A stretch of 64,000 bases of DNA from Flavihumibacter soli (GCF_010692725.1 NZ_JAAFZB010000088.1:1-64000); one strand, 5' to 3'; positions 29,582 to 38,098 are shown, counted from the first letter of the stretch. Notes: generated by a model from the sequence alone, not told the origin. Program-made: numbers and translations.

Positions 29582-29613
29582 AACCGCTTCCAGGTATGGT
29601 AAGCGGTTTTTTT
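29582..29613 (+). terminator. Intrinsic terminator after the MlaD-type gene
   Basis: AACCGCTT (29582-29589) pairs with AAGCGGTT (29601-29608), followed by a T run that reaches the stop of the convergent rnz gene. Confidence 0.8.
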
Positions 29614-30523
29614 ATAGTCGGAAAACACTTCCTTCAGTTGCCAGGAAAGTATTCGGAAAGAGACTTTTTGCTTCCGCTAAAACGGGTTCCAGCTCTCTGT
29701 AGCGGGCTGAGAAGTGGCCAATAAGTAATCGCTCGGCATTAGCCTTTAAGGCTACCTGTGCAGCCTGTAAAGAGGTCGTATGAAAAGTTTCACTCGCCCG
29801 GTCAACCATGTCGTGCATAAAAGTTGCTTCATGATATAACACATCGACATTTTCAATAAGATCTATGTAATTCCAGTCACATATAGTGTCAGAACAGTAA
29901 GCATATGCCTTTGGCTTATCTGGTTCAGTAGTTAGCTGGCTCGAGCCGTGTATTTTTCCCTTATGATCAGTGAATGGAAATCCCCGTTTTATTAATGAGA
30001 TTTGTTCAACCGGGATATTGAGTTCATCTACCTTTTCCCTGATCATTTTCGGCAGCCGTTTTTTTCCTGAAAATTTAAATCCTGTACAGGGGATGCGATG
30101 GGCCAGGGGAATTGTCGATACCACTACATCATAGTTTTCAAAAATGGTCGTCGACTTCTCTGGATCGGTAGGCTGAAAGTTCAGGGGATACCGCAGTTCT
30201 GTTTGTGAATGTTTAAAATTAACCTCCAGGATCTCCTGCAAAGCAGCAGGAGCGTAAATGTTCATCGGCTTGGTGCGGCCGTTTAAATGCAGGGAGGATA
30301 GCAAACCGACGAGGCCCAGGTAGTGATCGCCATGGAGATGACTGATGAAAATATCATCTATTCGCTGAGCCTTTAACCCATAGCGAAGCATTTGCTGCTG
30401 GGTTCCCTCTCCGCAATCGACGAGAAAGAATTTTTCGTTGATGTTTAGAAGCTGGGCTGACGGATTTCTGTTAAATATAGGAGTTGCGGAACTGCTGCCT
30501 AAAATCGTTATCTCAAATTTCAT
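29612..30523 (-). CDS. rnz: Ribonuclease Z
   Basis: A 303-residue metallo-beta-lactamase nuclease that trims the 3' trailer of tRNA precursors. The zinc motif is SHLHGDHYLGLVGLLSS, with His62, His64, Asp66 and His67. The family glycine-rich start FEITILGSSSATP, the VDCGEGTQQQMLRYG segment, the YHEATFMHDM motif and the C-terminal LIGHFSARYRE are all present. The flexible exosite arm is visible around residues 155-200. Length matches the short RNase Z class. It lies 17 bp after the STAS gene on the same strand. Confidence 0.95.
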   Translation of the reverse strand: MKFEITILGSSSATPIFNRNPSAQLLNINEKFFLVDCGEGTQQQMLRYGLKAQRIDDIFISHLHGDHYLGLVGLLSSLHLNGRTKPMNIYAPAALQEILEVNFKHSQTELRYPLNFQPTDPEKSTTIFENYDVVVSTIPLAHRIPCTGFKFSGKKRLPKMIREKVDELNIPVEQISLIKRGFPFTDHKGKIHGSSQLTTEPDKPKAYAYCSDTICDWNYIDLIENVDVLYHEATFMHDMVDRASETFHTTSLQAAQVALKANAERLLIGHFSARYRELEPVLAEAKSLFPNTFLATEGSVFRL

Positions 30524-30540
30524 GCGTAGCAGAACCGATA

Positions 30541-30918
30541 TTATCTGGCTTCTTTCTTAAGTTCTTTCTCAATTTCCTCCATAAAGATAAGGTCAATACC
30601 TTCATCAACCGACCCCACGATGGTCAATACGTTTTCAAGCTGAGATATGGTGATCAGGCGGGCAACGTTCTCATTAATACCCGTTAATATAAAACTTCCT
30701 TCGGCATTCTTACAGATCCGGTGACCTACCAACAAACTTCCAAGGCCAGACGAGTCAGAGTATTTTACAGCAGAAAGATCTAGTATGATATTACGCTGAC
30801 CCTCAGTGTTTGTAAGTATAAGTTCAGATTTTAATTGTGGGGAAATAAGGCTGTTAAGCTTGGATTCATTCAGCCTGATTAGAACATACTTTTCGTGTTT
30901 GTCTACTGTAAATTTCAT
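30541..30918 (-). CDS. STAS-domain protein, anti-sigma factor antagonist type
   Basis: A 125-residue single STAS domain. The conserved phosphorylatable serine lies in YSDSSGLGSLL (Ser56/57), preceded by the ILDLSAVK strand typical of SpoIIAA/RsbV-like antagonists. Such proteins bind an anti-sigma kinase when unphosphorylated. No RsbW-like kinase or dedicated sigma factor is seen in the window, and Bacteroidota often carry these domains alone, so the partner is unknown. The C-terminus is extended by a charged helix (MEEIEKELKKEAR). It lies 45 bp after purC and 17 bp before rnz on the same strand. Confidence 0.88.
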   Translation of the reverse strand: MKFTVDKHEKYVLIRLNESKLNSLISPQLKSELILTNTEGQRNIILDLSAVKYSDSSGLGSLLVGHRICKNAEGSFILTGINENVARLITISQLENVLTIVGSVDEGIDLIFMEEIEKELKKEAR

Positions 30919-30963
30919 GGTCTGTATATTAGATAACTCTATTACAATAATAATAAATAAAAA

Positions 30964-31911
30964 CTACTTTAAGCGATTTAGTGCTTCAATAATATTGCGT
31001 TCTACACGCTCCAGGATGTTTCCCACATCCTGCTTCTGAAAATCCGTTCCGGTAATATGACCGTATAGTTCGATGTATCTGTCAGATATCGAAGTAACGA
31101 TTTCTTCAGTCATCGCGGGTATCACCTGATCCTCTTTCCCCTGGAAGCCATTTTCGATAAGCCATTTCCTGACAAACTCTTTAGAGAGCTGCCGTTGAGG
31201 CTGGTTTTCAGATTGCAACTTCTCGTAACCCTCGCTATAGAAATACCTTGATGAATCGGGTGTATGAATTTCATCGATGAGATGAATTCTGCCTTCCGAT
31301 TTTCCGAATTCGTATTTGGTATCAACAAGGATCAGACCATGTTTCGAGGCAATCTCAGAGCCACGCTGAAATAGTGCCCGGGTGTAATCTTCCAGCTGTG
31401 AATAATCTTCTTCACTTACAATTCCACGTCGAATGATCTCAGATCTTGAGATATCTTCGTCATGTCCGACAGCTGCTTTCGTTGTAGGAGTAATTATCGG
31501 TTCAGGTAGTTTGTCGTTCTCTTTTAGTCCTTCCGGGAGACTAACACCGCAAACCTCTCTCCTGCCTGCCTGGTACTCGCGCCATGCATGTCCCGCCAGG
31601 TAGCCCCGGATAACCATCTCGACTTTAAACGGTTCACATATCTTTCCAATAGTAACACTTGGATCCGGAACATCGATGACCCAGTTGGGAACGATGTCAA
31701 CCGTATCCTGCAAAGCTTTGGAAGCAATCAGATTTAATACCTGGCCTTTGTATGGGATGGGCTCAGGCAGAACCACATCAAATGCCGAGATGCGGTCTGT
31801 AACAACCATCACAAGGAATTTATTATCAACAGTGTAAACGTCTCTGACCTTACCCTTGTAAAAACTGGTTTGCCCGGGTAATTGAAAGTGAGTTTCTTTT
31901 ATTGCGTTCAT
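30964..31911 (-). CDS. purC: SAICAR synthetase (phosphoribosylaminoimidazole-succinocarboxamide synthase)
   Basis: A 315-residue ATP-dependent ligase that joins CAIR and aspartate in de novo purine synthesis. The ATP-binding start [11 protein letters not shown], the [20 protein letters not shown] segment, [17 protein letters not shown] and the [18 protein letters not shown] motif near the C-terminal third are diagnostic. Its length matches the longer class of the enzyme rather than the short Bacillus type of about 240 residues. A heptad tandem repeat fills the gap upstream, between it and phoH. Confidence 0.96.
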   Translation of the reverse strand: MNAIKETHFQLPGQTSFYKGKVRDVYTVDNKFLVMVVTDRISAFDVVLPEPIPYKGQVLNLIASKALQDTVDIVPNWVIDVPDPSVTIGKICEPFKVEMVIRGYLAGHAWREYQAGRREVCGVSLPEGLKENDKLPEPIITPTTKAAVGHDEDISRSEIIRRGIVSEEDYSQLEDYTRALFQRGSEIASKHGLILVDTKYEFGKSEGRIHLIDEIHTPDSSRYFYSEGYEKLQSENQPQRQLSKEFVRKWLIENGFQGKEDQVIPAMTEEIVTSISDRYIELYGHITGTDFQKQDVGNILERVERNIIEALNRLK

Positions 31912-31914
31912 TAT

Positions 31915-32051
31915 GAGATATGAGATTTGAGATTTGAGATATGAGATATGAGATGTGAGATGTGAGATGTGAGATATTAGGTTTCAGGTATGAGGTAAGA
32001 GGTTTCAGGTATGAGGTCCAACGTCTAATATCTAATGTCTAATATCTAATT
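31915..32051 (+). repeat. Heptanucleotide tandem repeats between phoH and purC
   Basis: Nine tandem copies of the 7-mer GAGATNT run from 31915 to 31977. A 21-bp-spaced duplication (GTTTCAGGTATGAGGT at 31981-31996 and 32002-32017) follows, then four copies of TCTAATN (32024-32051) that run into the phoH stop codon. The whole gap is built from 7-mers or multiples of 7. Confidence 0.9.
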
Positions 32052-33012
32052 ATTGTATATCACCGTAAGCCCTGAGGATGTTTCTAACCAGTTTATGCCT
32101 GACAACGTCCTCACCGCTCAGATAGATGATATCAATGCCTTTGATATCGGTTAAGATCCTTAAACCGGTATGGAGGCCTGAATGCTGCTTTCGGGGAAGA
32201 TCTATCTGGGTGATATCACCTGTTACAATAAATTTAGCTGAAGGTCCCATTCTTGTTAAGAACATCTTAAGTTGCATGTCAGTAGCATTTTGTGCTTCAT
32301 CCAGGATCACAAAACAATTATCGAGGGTACGTCCCCTCATAAAAGCAAGTGGTGCGATCTCTATAATCCGATTTTCGATCATCACTTTTAACTTCTCAGC
32401 CGGGATCATATCATCGAGCGCATCATACAAGGGTCTGAGGTAAGGATCAATCTTTTCTTTGAGATCGCCGGGTAAAAAGCCAAGATTCTCCCCTGCTTCA
32501 ACTGCAGGTCGCGTCAAAATGATGCGCTTAACCTCTTTGTTCTTTAGCGCTCTTACGGCAAGCGCAACCGCAGTGTAGGTTTTTCCTGTTCCTGCCGGTC
32601 CGATTGCGAATATAATATCGTTTTTACCGATACTTTCAACCATCCGCCTTTGATTAGCCGTGCGGGCTTTAACAACGATGCCATTCGGGCCGAAAACGAT
32701 GGGTTCTCCCCCACCAAAACTCCTGCCTTCCGCACCGTCGCTTTCCTTATTCAGGGTAACAGTGGTGCCAAGAATATTTTCCAGATCGTTGTTATTCAGG
32801 CTCTGAAATTTATCTACATGATCTATGATGTCCTGAAATTTAGAACTAAAATTATTGAGTTCCGATTCATCACCCAGAACCTTAACCTCATTCCCGCGGG
32901 CAACAATTTTTATCTTCGGAAAATGTTTTTTTATTATCTCGAAATATTCGTTATTAGCCCCCCACATTACAAGAGGGTTCACGTTGTCTATAGAAAGATT
33001 TAGTTCGTTCAA
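32050..33012 (-). CDS. phoH: PhoH-family ATPase
   Basis: A 320-residue P-loop protein. An N-terminal RNA-binding-like part (about 1-95) includes IVARGNEVKVLGDE. The PhoH core follows, with Walker A GPAGTGKTYTAVALAV, then LTRPAVEAGENLGFLPGDLKEKIDPYLRP, and Walker B FVILDEAQNA. It is the short PhoH/YbeZ type associated with rRNA maturation together with YbeY; that link is family knowledge. The start is TTG at 33012, giving MNELNLSIDNVNP, a usual beginning in Bacteroidota. A second PhoH-type protein with a PIN domain is encoded near the end of the window. Confidence 0.93.
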   Translation of the reverse strand: MNELNLSIDNVNPLVMWGANNEYFEIIKKHFPKIKIVARGNEVKVLGDESELNNFSSKFQDIIDHVDKFQSLNNNDLENILGTTVTLNKESDGAEGRSFGGGEPIVFGPNGIVVKARTANQRRMVESIGKNDIIFAIGPAGTGKTYTAVALAVRALKNKEVKRIILTRPAVEAGENLGFLPGDLKEKIDPYLRPLYDALDDMIPAEKLKVMIENRIIEIAPLAFMRGRTLDNCFVILDEAQNATDMQLKMFLTRMGPSAKFIVTGDITQIDLPRKQHSGLHTGLRILTDIKGIDIIYLSGEDVVRHKLVRNILRAYGDIQ

Positions 33013-33115
33013 ATTAGTTGTTTTAAATTGGGTATAGATGTTTATTTGATTAAAAATTCAATCTTTGTATCCTTGTTTACCTATCGCAAGAATAACAATT
33101 TATATTAACATTTTA

Positions 33116-33895
33116 ATGGCAATAATCACTTTAACAACTGATCTCGGCGATAAAGATTTCTATCAAGCCGCCCTGAAAGGAAGCATCCTGAGCCGCTTGC
33201 CTACGGCAAATATTGTTGACATTACCCATAACATTTCTGCTTTCAATATTCAGCAAGCAGCATTCATTCTTAAGAATTCTTTTCACTATTTTCCGAAAGC
33301 AACTGTCCACCTGATCGGTATCGATTCAGTCTTCAATGAAAAGACCCGGTACCTGGCATTAAAATACAAAGATCACTATTTCGTTGGATCAGATAACGGA
33401 ATTTTCTCCCTTCTTTTCGAAGAAGAACCTTCGGAAATAGTCGAGCTCAACATTATGCAGGACTTAAAATACCTGCACTTCCCCCTCTCGGATATCTTTT
33501 CAAAAGCGGCGTCCCACCTCGCTAAAGGAGGTAAACTCAAAGAGATCGGTATCCCGGTGGCTTCCATAGAAGAACGAACGACTTTACAACCGGTCATTGA
33601 ACGCAATCTTATTCGCGGAAATGTTATTTACATCGACTCCTTTCAGAATATAATCACCAATATCACTAAAGATATCTTCACAAGGGTTCAGAATAACCGC
33701 GAATTTACTTTGTTTTTTAAGCGCAATGAATCTATTTCCCAGCTAAGCTGGCACTACAATGAAGTTCCTGAGGGTGAGAAGCTGTGTTTATTTGGTATCA
33801 GTAATCACCTGGAGATAGCGATCAATAAGGGCAATGCCAGCGGTTTGCTGGGCTTGCATATTAACGATATTGTCAGAATAGAATTTCATTCATGA
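33116..33895 (+). CDS. SAM hydroxide adenosyltransferase (DUF62/SAM hydrolase family)
   Basis: A 259-residue member of the DUF62 family, related to fluorinase and chlorinase. Studied bacterial members convert SAM and water to adenosine and methionine. The start ITLTTDLGDKDFYQAALKG and the conserved Asp and Arg in GIDSVFNEKTRYLALK are present. The SDNGIFSLLF and LHFPLSDIFSKAASHLAKG segments follow the family. No halogenase-specific loop is evident. The ATG at 33116 (MAIITLT) is preferred because upstream codons encode an atypical extension. It overlaps the next gene by 4 bp. Confidence 0.88.
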   Translation: MAIITLTTDLGDKDFYQAALKGSILSRLPTANIVDITHNISAFNIQQAAFILKNSFHYFPKATVHLIGIDSVFNEKTRYLALKYKDHYFVGSDNGIFSLLFEEEPSEIVELNIMQDLKYLHFPLSDIFSKAASHLAKGGKLKEIGIPVASIEERTTLQPVIERNLIRGNVIYIDSFQNIITNITKDIFTRVQNNREFTLFFKRNESISQLSWHYNEVPEGEKLCLFGISNHLEIAINKGNASGLLGLHINDIVRIEFHS

Positions 33896-34197
33896 TCACC
33901 CGCCTTGTTAAACTGACCTTGCAGCCCGATCGGGCATCACAGTTCGAAGCTATATTTTATAAAACACAATCGCTGATCGAAAACGCCGCTGGCTGCCAGA
34001 AGACGAGTCTTTTCAAAGTTGCCGGTGAAGAATCGCAATACTTCACTATAAGTTACTGGAACAGTGAAAAAAGTCTCGACGATTACCGGGCCTCCGACCT
34101 GTTCAAAAACGTGTGGTCTACAGTTAAACCCCTTTTTTCCGCAAAAGCGGAAGCCTGGACATTAAACGGAACGGTTCCCGCCCAGGATCTCTTCTAG
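33892..34197 (+). CDS. ABM-fold protein (antibiotic biosynthesis monooxygenase-like)
   Basis: A 101-residue protein with the dimeric alpha-beta barrel (ABM) layout: MITRLVKLTLQPDRASQFEAIF, the central ISYWNSEKSLDDYRASDLF, and WSTVKPLFSAKAEAWTLNG. Small ABM proteins include heme-degrading and quinol monooxygenases, but many have no known activity. The start overlaps the SAM hydrolase stop (ATGA), so translation is coupled. Its 3' end overlaps the convergent kynureninase by 36 bp. Function not assignable. Confidence 0.85.
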   Translation: MITRLVKLTLQPDRASQFEAIFYKTQSLIENAAGCQKTSLFKVAGEESQYFTISYWNSEKSLDDYRASDLFKNVWSTVKPLFSAKAEAWTLNGTVPAQDLF

Positions 34198-35454
34198 CTG
34201 TTGTCCTAATTCAAAGATATCAGTAAAGCTATTGTATAGCGGCACAGGGCTCAATCTTATTACATCGGGTTCACGCCAGTCGCCAACAATTCGCCGGTTT
34301 ACAAGTTCATCAAAAATTTTCTTTCCGTCCTTTTCCGCAATTAAAGAAAGTTGTGCGCCCCTGCTATGAGGTTCCCGGGGAGTAATAATTTTGAACTGTT
34401 CCCTGCCGGCGGATCTGTTAACTTCATGGATGATAAATTCAAGATAGGCAGTAAGCGCTATGCTTTTTTCTCTTAAGGCCTCTATCCCACCGGCCTGGTC
34501 GAATAAAACCAGCGAGGCTTTGTGAGCTGCCATCAGCAGCACCGGGCTGCAGCTTAATTGCCAGCCTTCTGCCCCTTGTTGCGGCACAAAGCCCTTTTCC
34601 ATTTTAAATCGGTTTTCTTCGTCATATCCCCACCATCCCGCAAAGCGATTCAAACTTCCGTTATTGAAATGACGCTCATGGACGAACACACCGCTTATCC
34701 CTCCGGGGCTGCTGTTCATATATTTATAGGTGCACCAGCAGGCAAAGTCAGCATTCCAGTCATGCAATTTCAACGGAACGTTTCCAGCCGCATGAGCCAA
34801 ATCAAAACCGACAAAAGCGCCGGCGGCGTGACCTGCCTTCACAATTTCTTCCAGATCGAAAAACTGTCCGCTGTAGTAGTTGATACCACTAAAAAGCACA
34901 AGGGCGATTTCATCGGAATTCTGCTCAATGACCTTCGTAATATCTTCAGTTCGGAGAAGGTCTTCACCTTCGCGCGGTTTTACCTCAATTATCGAGGTTT
35001 GCGGATCCAGGCCATGGAAACGAACCTGACTTTCAACAGCGTACTGATCTGAGGGAAAAGCACCCGCTTCCATCAAAATCTTTGTTCGCTTTCCTGTTGG
35101 CCGGTAAAAACTGACCATCATCAGGTGCAGGTTGACAGTCAGCGTATTCATCGGGATGACCTCTTCAGGCTTAGCCCCAACGACAGGCGCCATCAGTTTT
35201 TGCATCTCCTTATGATAGAACATCCAGGGACTGTCGCCATCAAACCAGCCTTCCACGGCAAGATTCTCCCAGTTGCTGAGTTGTTCGTCCAGATACTTCT
35301 TCACTGGCCGCGGTTGAAGGCCAAGGGAGTTACCGCAGAGGTAAATGATCTCCTTGCCCGCATGTTTCGGAATCAGGAATTCATTTCGAAAATCTTTAAG
35401 CTTATCTGCGGAGTCAAGAGCCAGGGCAAACTCCCGCTTATTTTGAAAATACAT
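34162..35454 (-). CDS. kynU: Kynureninase
   Basis: A 430-residue PLP enzyme that cleaves kynurenine to anthranilate (or 3-hydroxykynurenine to 3-hydroxyanthranilate) and alanine. Recognisable parts are IYLCGNSLGLQPRPVKKYL, EEVIPMNTLTVNLHLMMVSFYRP, GFDLAHAAGNVPLKLHDWNADFACWCTYKYMNSSPGG around the PLP lysine, and RFAGWWGYD. The ATG at 35454 is the start; codons further upstream run through a strong terminator and do not look kynureninase-like. No other tryptophan-catabolic gene is in the window. An intrinsic terminator just upstream isolates it from the preceding gene. Confidence 0.94.
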   Translation of the reverse strand: MYFQNKREFALALDSADKLKDFRNEFLIPKHAGKEIIYLCGNSLGLQPRPVKKYLDEQLSNWENLAVEGWFDGDSPWMFYHKEMQKLMAPVVGAKPEEVIPMNTLTVNLHLMMVSFYRPTGKRTKILMEAGAFPSDQYAVESQVRFHGLDPQTSIIEVKPREGEDLLRTEDITKVIEQNSDEIALVLFSGINYYSGQFFDLEEIVKAGHAAGAFVGFDLAHAAGNVPLKLHDWNADFACWCTYKYMNSSPGGISGVFVHERHFNNGSLNRFAGWWGYDEENRFKMEKGFVPQQGAEGWQLSCSPVLLMAAHKASLVLFDQAGGIEALREKSIALTAYLEFIIHEVNRSAGREQFKIITPREPHSRGAQLSLIAEKDGKKIFDELVNRRIVGDWREPDVIRLSPVPLYNSFTDIFELGQQLEEILGGNRSV

Positions 35455-35466
35455 GGTCAATAATAC

Positions 35467-35490
35467 AAAAAAGCCGGTAAAAGTACCGGC
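35467..35490 (-). terminator. Intrinsic terminator upstream of kynU
   Basis: On the - strand GCCGGTA pairs with TACCGGC around a CTTT loop, followed by six T. It ends only 12 bp before the kynU ATG, so it terminates the upstream stress-protein gene or acts as an attenuator of kynU. Confidence 0.85.
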
Positions 35491-35519
35491 TGCTGAATAG
35501 ATGAACAAATAGAAGATCG

Positions 35520-36011
35520 CTATAATTCAATTTTACCATGCTGACCTTCATGATACTTCTCTCCGGTTACGATGGCTTTTGCGATCTGGAACAGGGTGAT
35601 CATTTTACTCGAACTGCTGTCCCAATATTCAGCCTGCAACGGACTAACTTTTAATAAAGCCAAATCCGGATCATCGAGTCCTTTAGGAAACCATGCCTTA
35701 ATTGCGGGATTATAAAGCTCTTTCATCTTTGACCAATCGTTCACTATCCTGGCATAGCCGCTAATACTGATATAGGTGTTTTTTGAAGGACTCGAATAAG
35801 CAAGGCAGATCTCATGATCACCGGCTACTTCATCTGCCTTTTCAGAGTACTCACTAGTAAAGAACCAGAGATTGCCTTCAGCATCAAATTGAGCTGTGGA
35901 CATCGGGCGACTTCGAAGATGACTATCCTGACTCGTGCACAACATAGCGATCTTGACTTCGTCCACCAGCGATTTCAGCTTCTTTAAACTCTCCTGCTTG
36001 TCGTTTTCCAT
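35520..36011 (-). CDS. Pyridoxamine 5'-phosphate oxidase-fold protein, general stress protein 26 type
   Basis: A 163-residue split-barrel flavin-binding protein. The recognisable parts are the LCTSQDSHLRSRPMSTAQFDAEGNLWFFTSEYS start, the EICLAYSSPSKNTYISISGYARIV strands and the AEYWDSSSS end typical of general stress protein 26. Family members bind FMN or FAD, but a physiological reaction is not established. It lies 12 bp or more from neighbours on the same strand and is followed by a terminator. Confidence 0.88.
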   Translation of the reverse strand: MENDKQESLKKLKSLVDEVKIAMLCTSQDSHLRSRPMSTAQFDAEGNLWFFTSEYSEKADEVAGDHEICLAYSSPSKNTYISISGYARIVNDWSKMKELYNPAIKAWFPKGLDDPDLALLKVSPLQAEYWDSSSSKMITLFQIAKAIVTGEKYHEGQHGKIEL

Positions 36012-36136
36012 GATCTTAATTTTTTTGATAAGAACATTCAGCGACCCTGCTAAGTTTTACTTTGAAGATGAAAGCTTGAATCTGTAAGGATTGTCCGTGC
36101 CTGAAATCCCGGGACTAAATCCACCTACAAAGGAAA

Positions 36137-36739
36137 TCAAATGTGAGGCTTGCTTACATTCTTATTTCCCTTCATATAAAACCGCCAGGGAATAGTCTTG
36201 TAAGGGCCGTCGTAATTCATTCCTACCCGAGCAGAAGCGATAATATCACTCTCATTAACAATTTCGTTCCGATCCTCTATCCAGATCTTATCTTCCAGTA
36301 AATTAATACCATTATGGGCCTTTACCAAACCCAAGGCTTTAGCCAAAGCTCCCGGCCCACGGCATAGGCGGGTATCCTCAGTAAAAAGGTTTCTTCGCTC
36401 CCGCATCGTTTCTATTCCCACCCTTGGATCAACAGCTCGTATTAATACAGCGTGAGAAGTCCCGTCAGTGCCTGTCACCACGTTCAGCATATCGTGGATC
36501 CCGTAGCAGATATACATATAGACAACGCCACCTGCCTTAAACATAATTTCATTCCGAGGGGTCTTACGATGGTTATAGGCATGTGAACCGCGGTCTTCGG
36601 GACCCTGGTAAGCTTCCGTCTCCACAATCACGCCACCCGTGAGCTGGCCGTCAATATTGGTATAGATATGCTTTCCCAGCAATTCCCGGGCGACCAAAAC
36701 AGCATCATTGCGCTGGTAAAAACTTAGAGGAAGTTTCAA
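36137..36739 (-). CDS. 3-methyladenine DNA glycosylase (AAG/MPG family)
   Basis: A 200-residue monofunctional glycosylase that excises alkylated and deaminated purines such as 3-methyladenine and hypoxanthine. Segments LLGKHIYTNIDGQLTGGVIVETEAYQ (with the catalytic Glu), RNEIMFKAGGVVYMYICYGIHDMLNVV and LCRGPGALAKALGL match the AAG family. The start codon appears to be TTG (36737-36739): the first residues MKLPLSFYQRNDAVLVARELLG match family starts and there is no ATG close by. Heptad repeats begin right upstream of this codon. Confidence 0.93.
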   Translation of the reverse strand: MKLPLSFYQRNDAVLVARELLGKHIYTNIDGQLTGGVIVETEAYQGPEDRGSHAYNHRKTPRNEIMFKAGGVVYMYICYGIHDMLNVVTGTDGTSHAVLIRAVDPRVGIETMRERRNLFTEDTRLCRGPGALAKALGLVKAHNGINLLEDKIWIEDRNEIVNESDIIASARVGMNYDGPYKTIPWRFYMKGNKNVSKPHI

Positions 36740-36741
36740 GA

Positions 36742-36860
36742 TTAGATGTTAGATTTTAGATATTAGATGCTAGACTAGAAACTAAATACTTGATACCTGA
36801 TACCCGATAACTGTTACCTGATACCCGATACCTGATACCTGATACCTGACACCCGATACC
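36742..36860 (+). repeat. Heptanucleotide tandem repeats between two repair genes
   Basis: Four copies of TTAGATN occupy 36742-36769. A 21-bp transition follows, then ten copies of a YGATACC-type 7-mer (36791-36860), ending exactly at the stop codon of the sulfoxide reductase gene. The TTAGATN unit is the reverse complement, after rotation, of the TCTAATN unit found after phoH. Confidence 0.9.
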
Positions 36861-37334
36861 TCAGAAACTAATCAGTTCAATGATCTCGCTAAGGTACTTT
36901 TCGTCATCCTGATCGAAATGATCCAGATGTTCGCTATCCACATCCAGCACGGCGATTACCTCATTGTTTCTGATGACCGGGATTACAATTTCAGATCTCG
37001 AAGCAGAACTGCAGGCAATATGTCCGGGAAAAAGATCAACGTCCGGCACAATCAGAGTTTTTTTCTCCTCCCAGGCAGATCCGCAAACACCCTTTCCCAG
37101 GGCGATCCGGGTACATGCCACGGGGCCCTGGAAGGGGCCTAATACAAGTTCACCTTCCTTAACAAGATAAAAACCAACCCAGAAAAATTTGAACTGCTCT
37201 CTCAGTGCGGCCGAAACATTGCCGAGATTGGCTATTATGTCGGTCTCGCCTTCCAGGAGCGCTTTTAACTGGGGTATAAGCGATTGATATTGTTCCGTTT
37301 TACTTGCTGTGATGATATTCAGATCTTCTGCCAT
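36861..37334 (-). CDS. msrC: Free methionine-(R)-sulfoxide reductase, GAF domain
   Basis: A 157-residue stand-alone GAF-domain enzyme that reduces free methionine-R-sulfoxide. The three conserved cysteines of the fRMsr family are visible: GPVACTRI, GKGVCGSAW and HIACSSASRSEIVIPV. The aromatic FKFFWVGFYLV and C-terminal AVLDVDSEHLDHFDQDDEKYL also fit. The GAF fold otherwise serves for ligand sensing, but the cysteine pattern points to the reductase. Transcribed toward the glycosylase, with the heptad repeat between the two. No promoter motif was recognised upstream. Confidence 0.92.
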   Translation of the reverse strand: MAEDLNIITASKTEQYQSLIPQLKALLEGETDIIANLGNVSAALREQFKFFWVGFYLVKEGELVLGPFQGPVACTRIALGKGVCGSAWEEKKTLIVPDVDLFPGHIACSSASRSEIVIPVIRNNEVIAVLDVDSEHLDHFDQDDEKYLSEIIELISF

Positions 37335-37579
37335 CTTACAAAAGTAATATCATTAAGGAATTTCAAACGGATTTCAGGCTTTTCTTACACCCTTCAGACG
37401 AATTATAATTATACTCATCGTCAGCATCTTGAGCGAAATAAATGATATGCATGCATAACGATAATAAACCATTACCCCTTGTGCTAGTCATACTGATGGT
37501 TTCCCGGTACAAACACAGAATTATAACTGTATAACATATTGTGGCACCAAATTTTCAATTAAACACACAAATAGACAAA

Positions 37580-38074
37580 ATGCGTAGAACCTTACTATTG
37601 GCTGCCCTCTTTGTAGCATTGGGAGCAACCACATCATCAGCTCAATACAGCAATCGCGACCGGGTAGAACGGAGGGTTACTCAACCGGGGGTTTACCAGG
37701 ACGAACGCGGAGATTATCAATGGCAAACCGTTGAACGCAGGGTCTGGATTCCCGAGCGCCGGACATCAGGTGTATTTGGCATAGGTTCCCGTACCATACC
37801 CGGACATTACGAAATGCGCACGGAACGGATCAAAGTGTATCGTAACGCCAACCGTAATAATCAATATGGAAACCAGCGCCGCGGCTGGGAAGGAAAGCAT
37901 CCTCACGGAATGCCTCCCGGACAGCGTAAAAAACTAGAAAGCAGAAGATATGATGATCGCTATGACCGAAATGACCGGAATGATCGTGATGACCGCTACG
38001 ATCATAATGACCGTTATGATTCAAAATCAAAAGGCAAAAAGAACAAAGGCGGCCATGGCCGTGATAATGATTAA
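37580..38074 (+). CDS. Secreted basic protein with Asp/Arg/Asn/Tyr repeat tail
   Basis: A 164-residue exported protein with a signal peptide of about 22 residues (MRRTLLLAALFVALG, ending SSAQ). The middle contains ERRVTQPGVYQDERGDYQWQTVERRVWIPERR followed by GHYEMRTERIKVYR, an RNA-binding-like basic stretch of unknown function. The C-terminal third is low complexity, repeating YDR, NDR and DDR and ending KGKKNKGGHGRDND. I do not recognise a named family. The ATG at 37580 is chosen because the signal peptide starts there. A terminator follows. Confidence 0.75.
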   Translation: MRRTLLLAALFVALGATTSSAQYSNRDRVERRVTQPGVYQDERGDYQWQTVERRVWIPERRTSGVFGIGSRTIPGHYEMRTERIKVYRNANRNNQYGNQRRGWEGKHPHGMPPGQRKKLESRRYDDRYDRNDRNDRDDRYDHNDRYDSKSKGKKNKGGHGRDND

Positions 38075-38098
38075 TCAGTTACCTTGTAAATCAATTAA

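Noticed and set aside
33116-33895. Fluorinase or chlorinase
   Set aside because: The DUF62 features fit the SAM hydroxide adenosyltransferase group; no halogenase-specific loop or halometabolite genes are seen.
35455-35508. Upstream extension of kynU encoding a hydrophobic segment (FIYSAAGTFTGFFVLL)
   Set aside because: This stretch is the translated terminator hairpin and T run; the ATG at 35454 gives the normal kynureninase start.
31915-36860. Possible CRISPR arrays at the heptad repeat loci
   Set aside because: The units are 7 bp and contiguous, with no spacers, no 24-40 bp repeats and no cas genes in the window.
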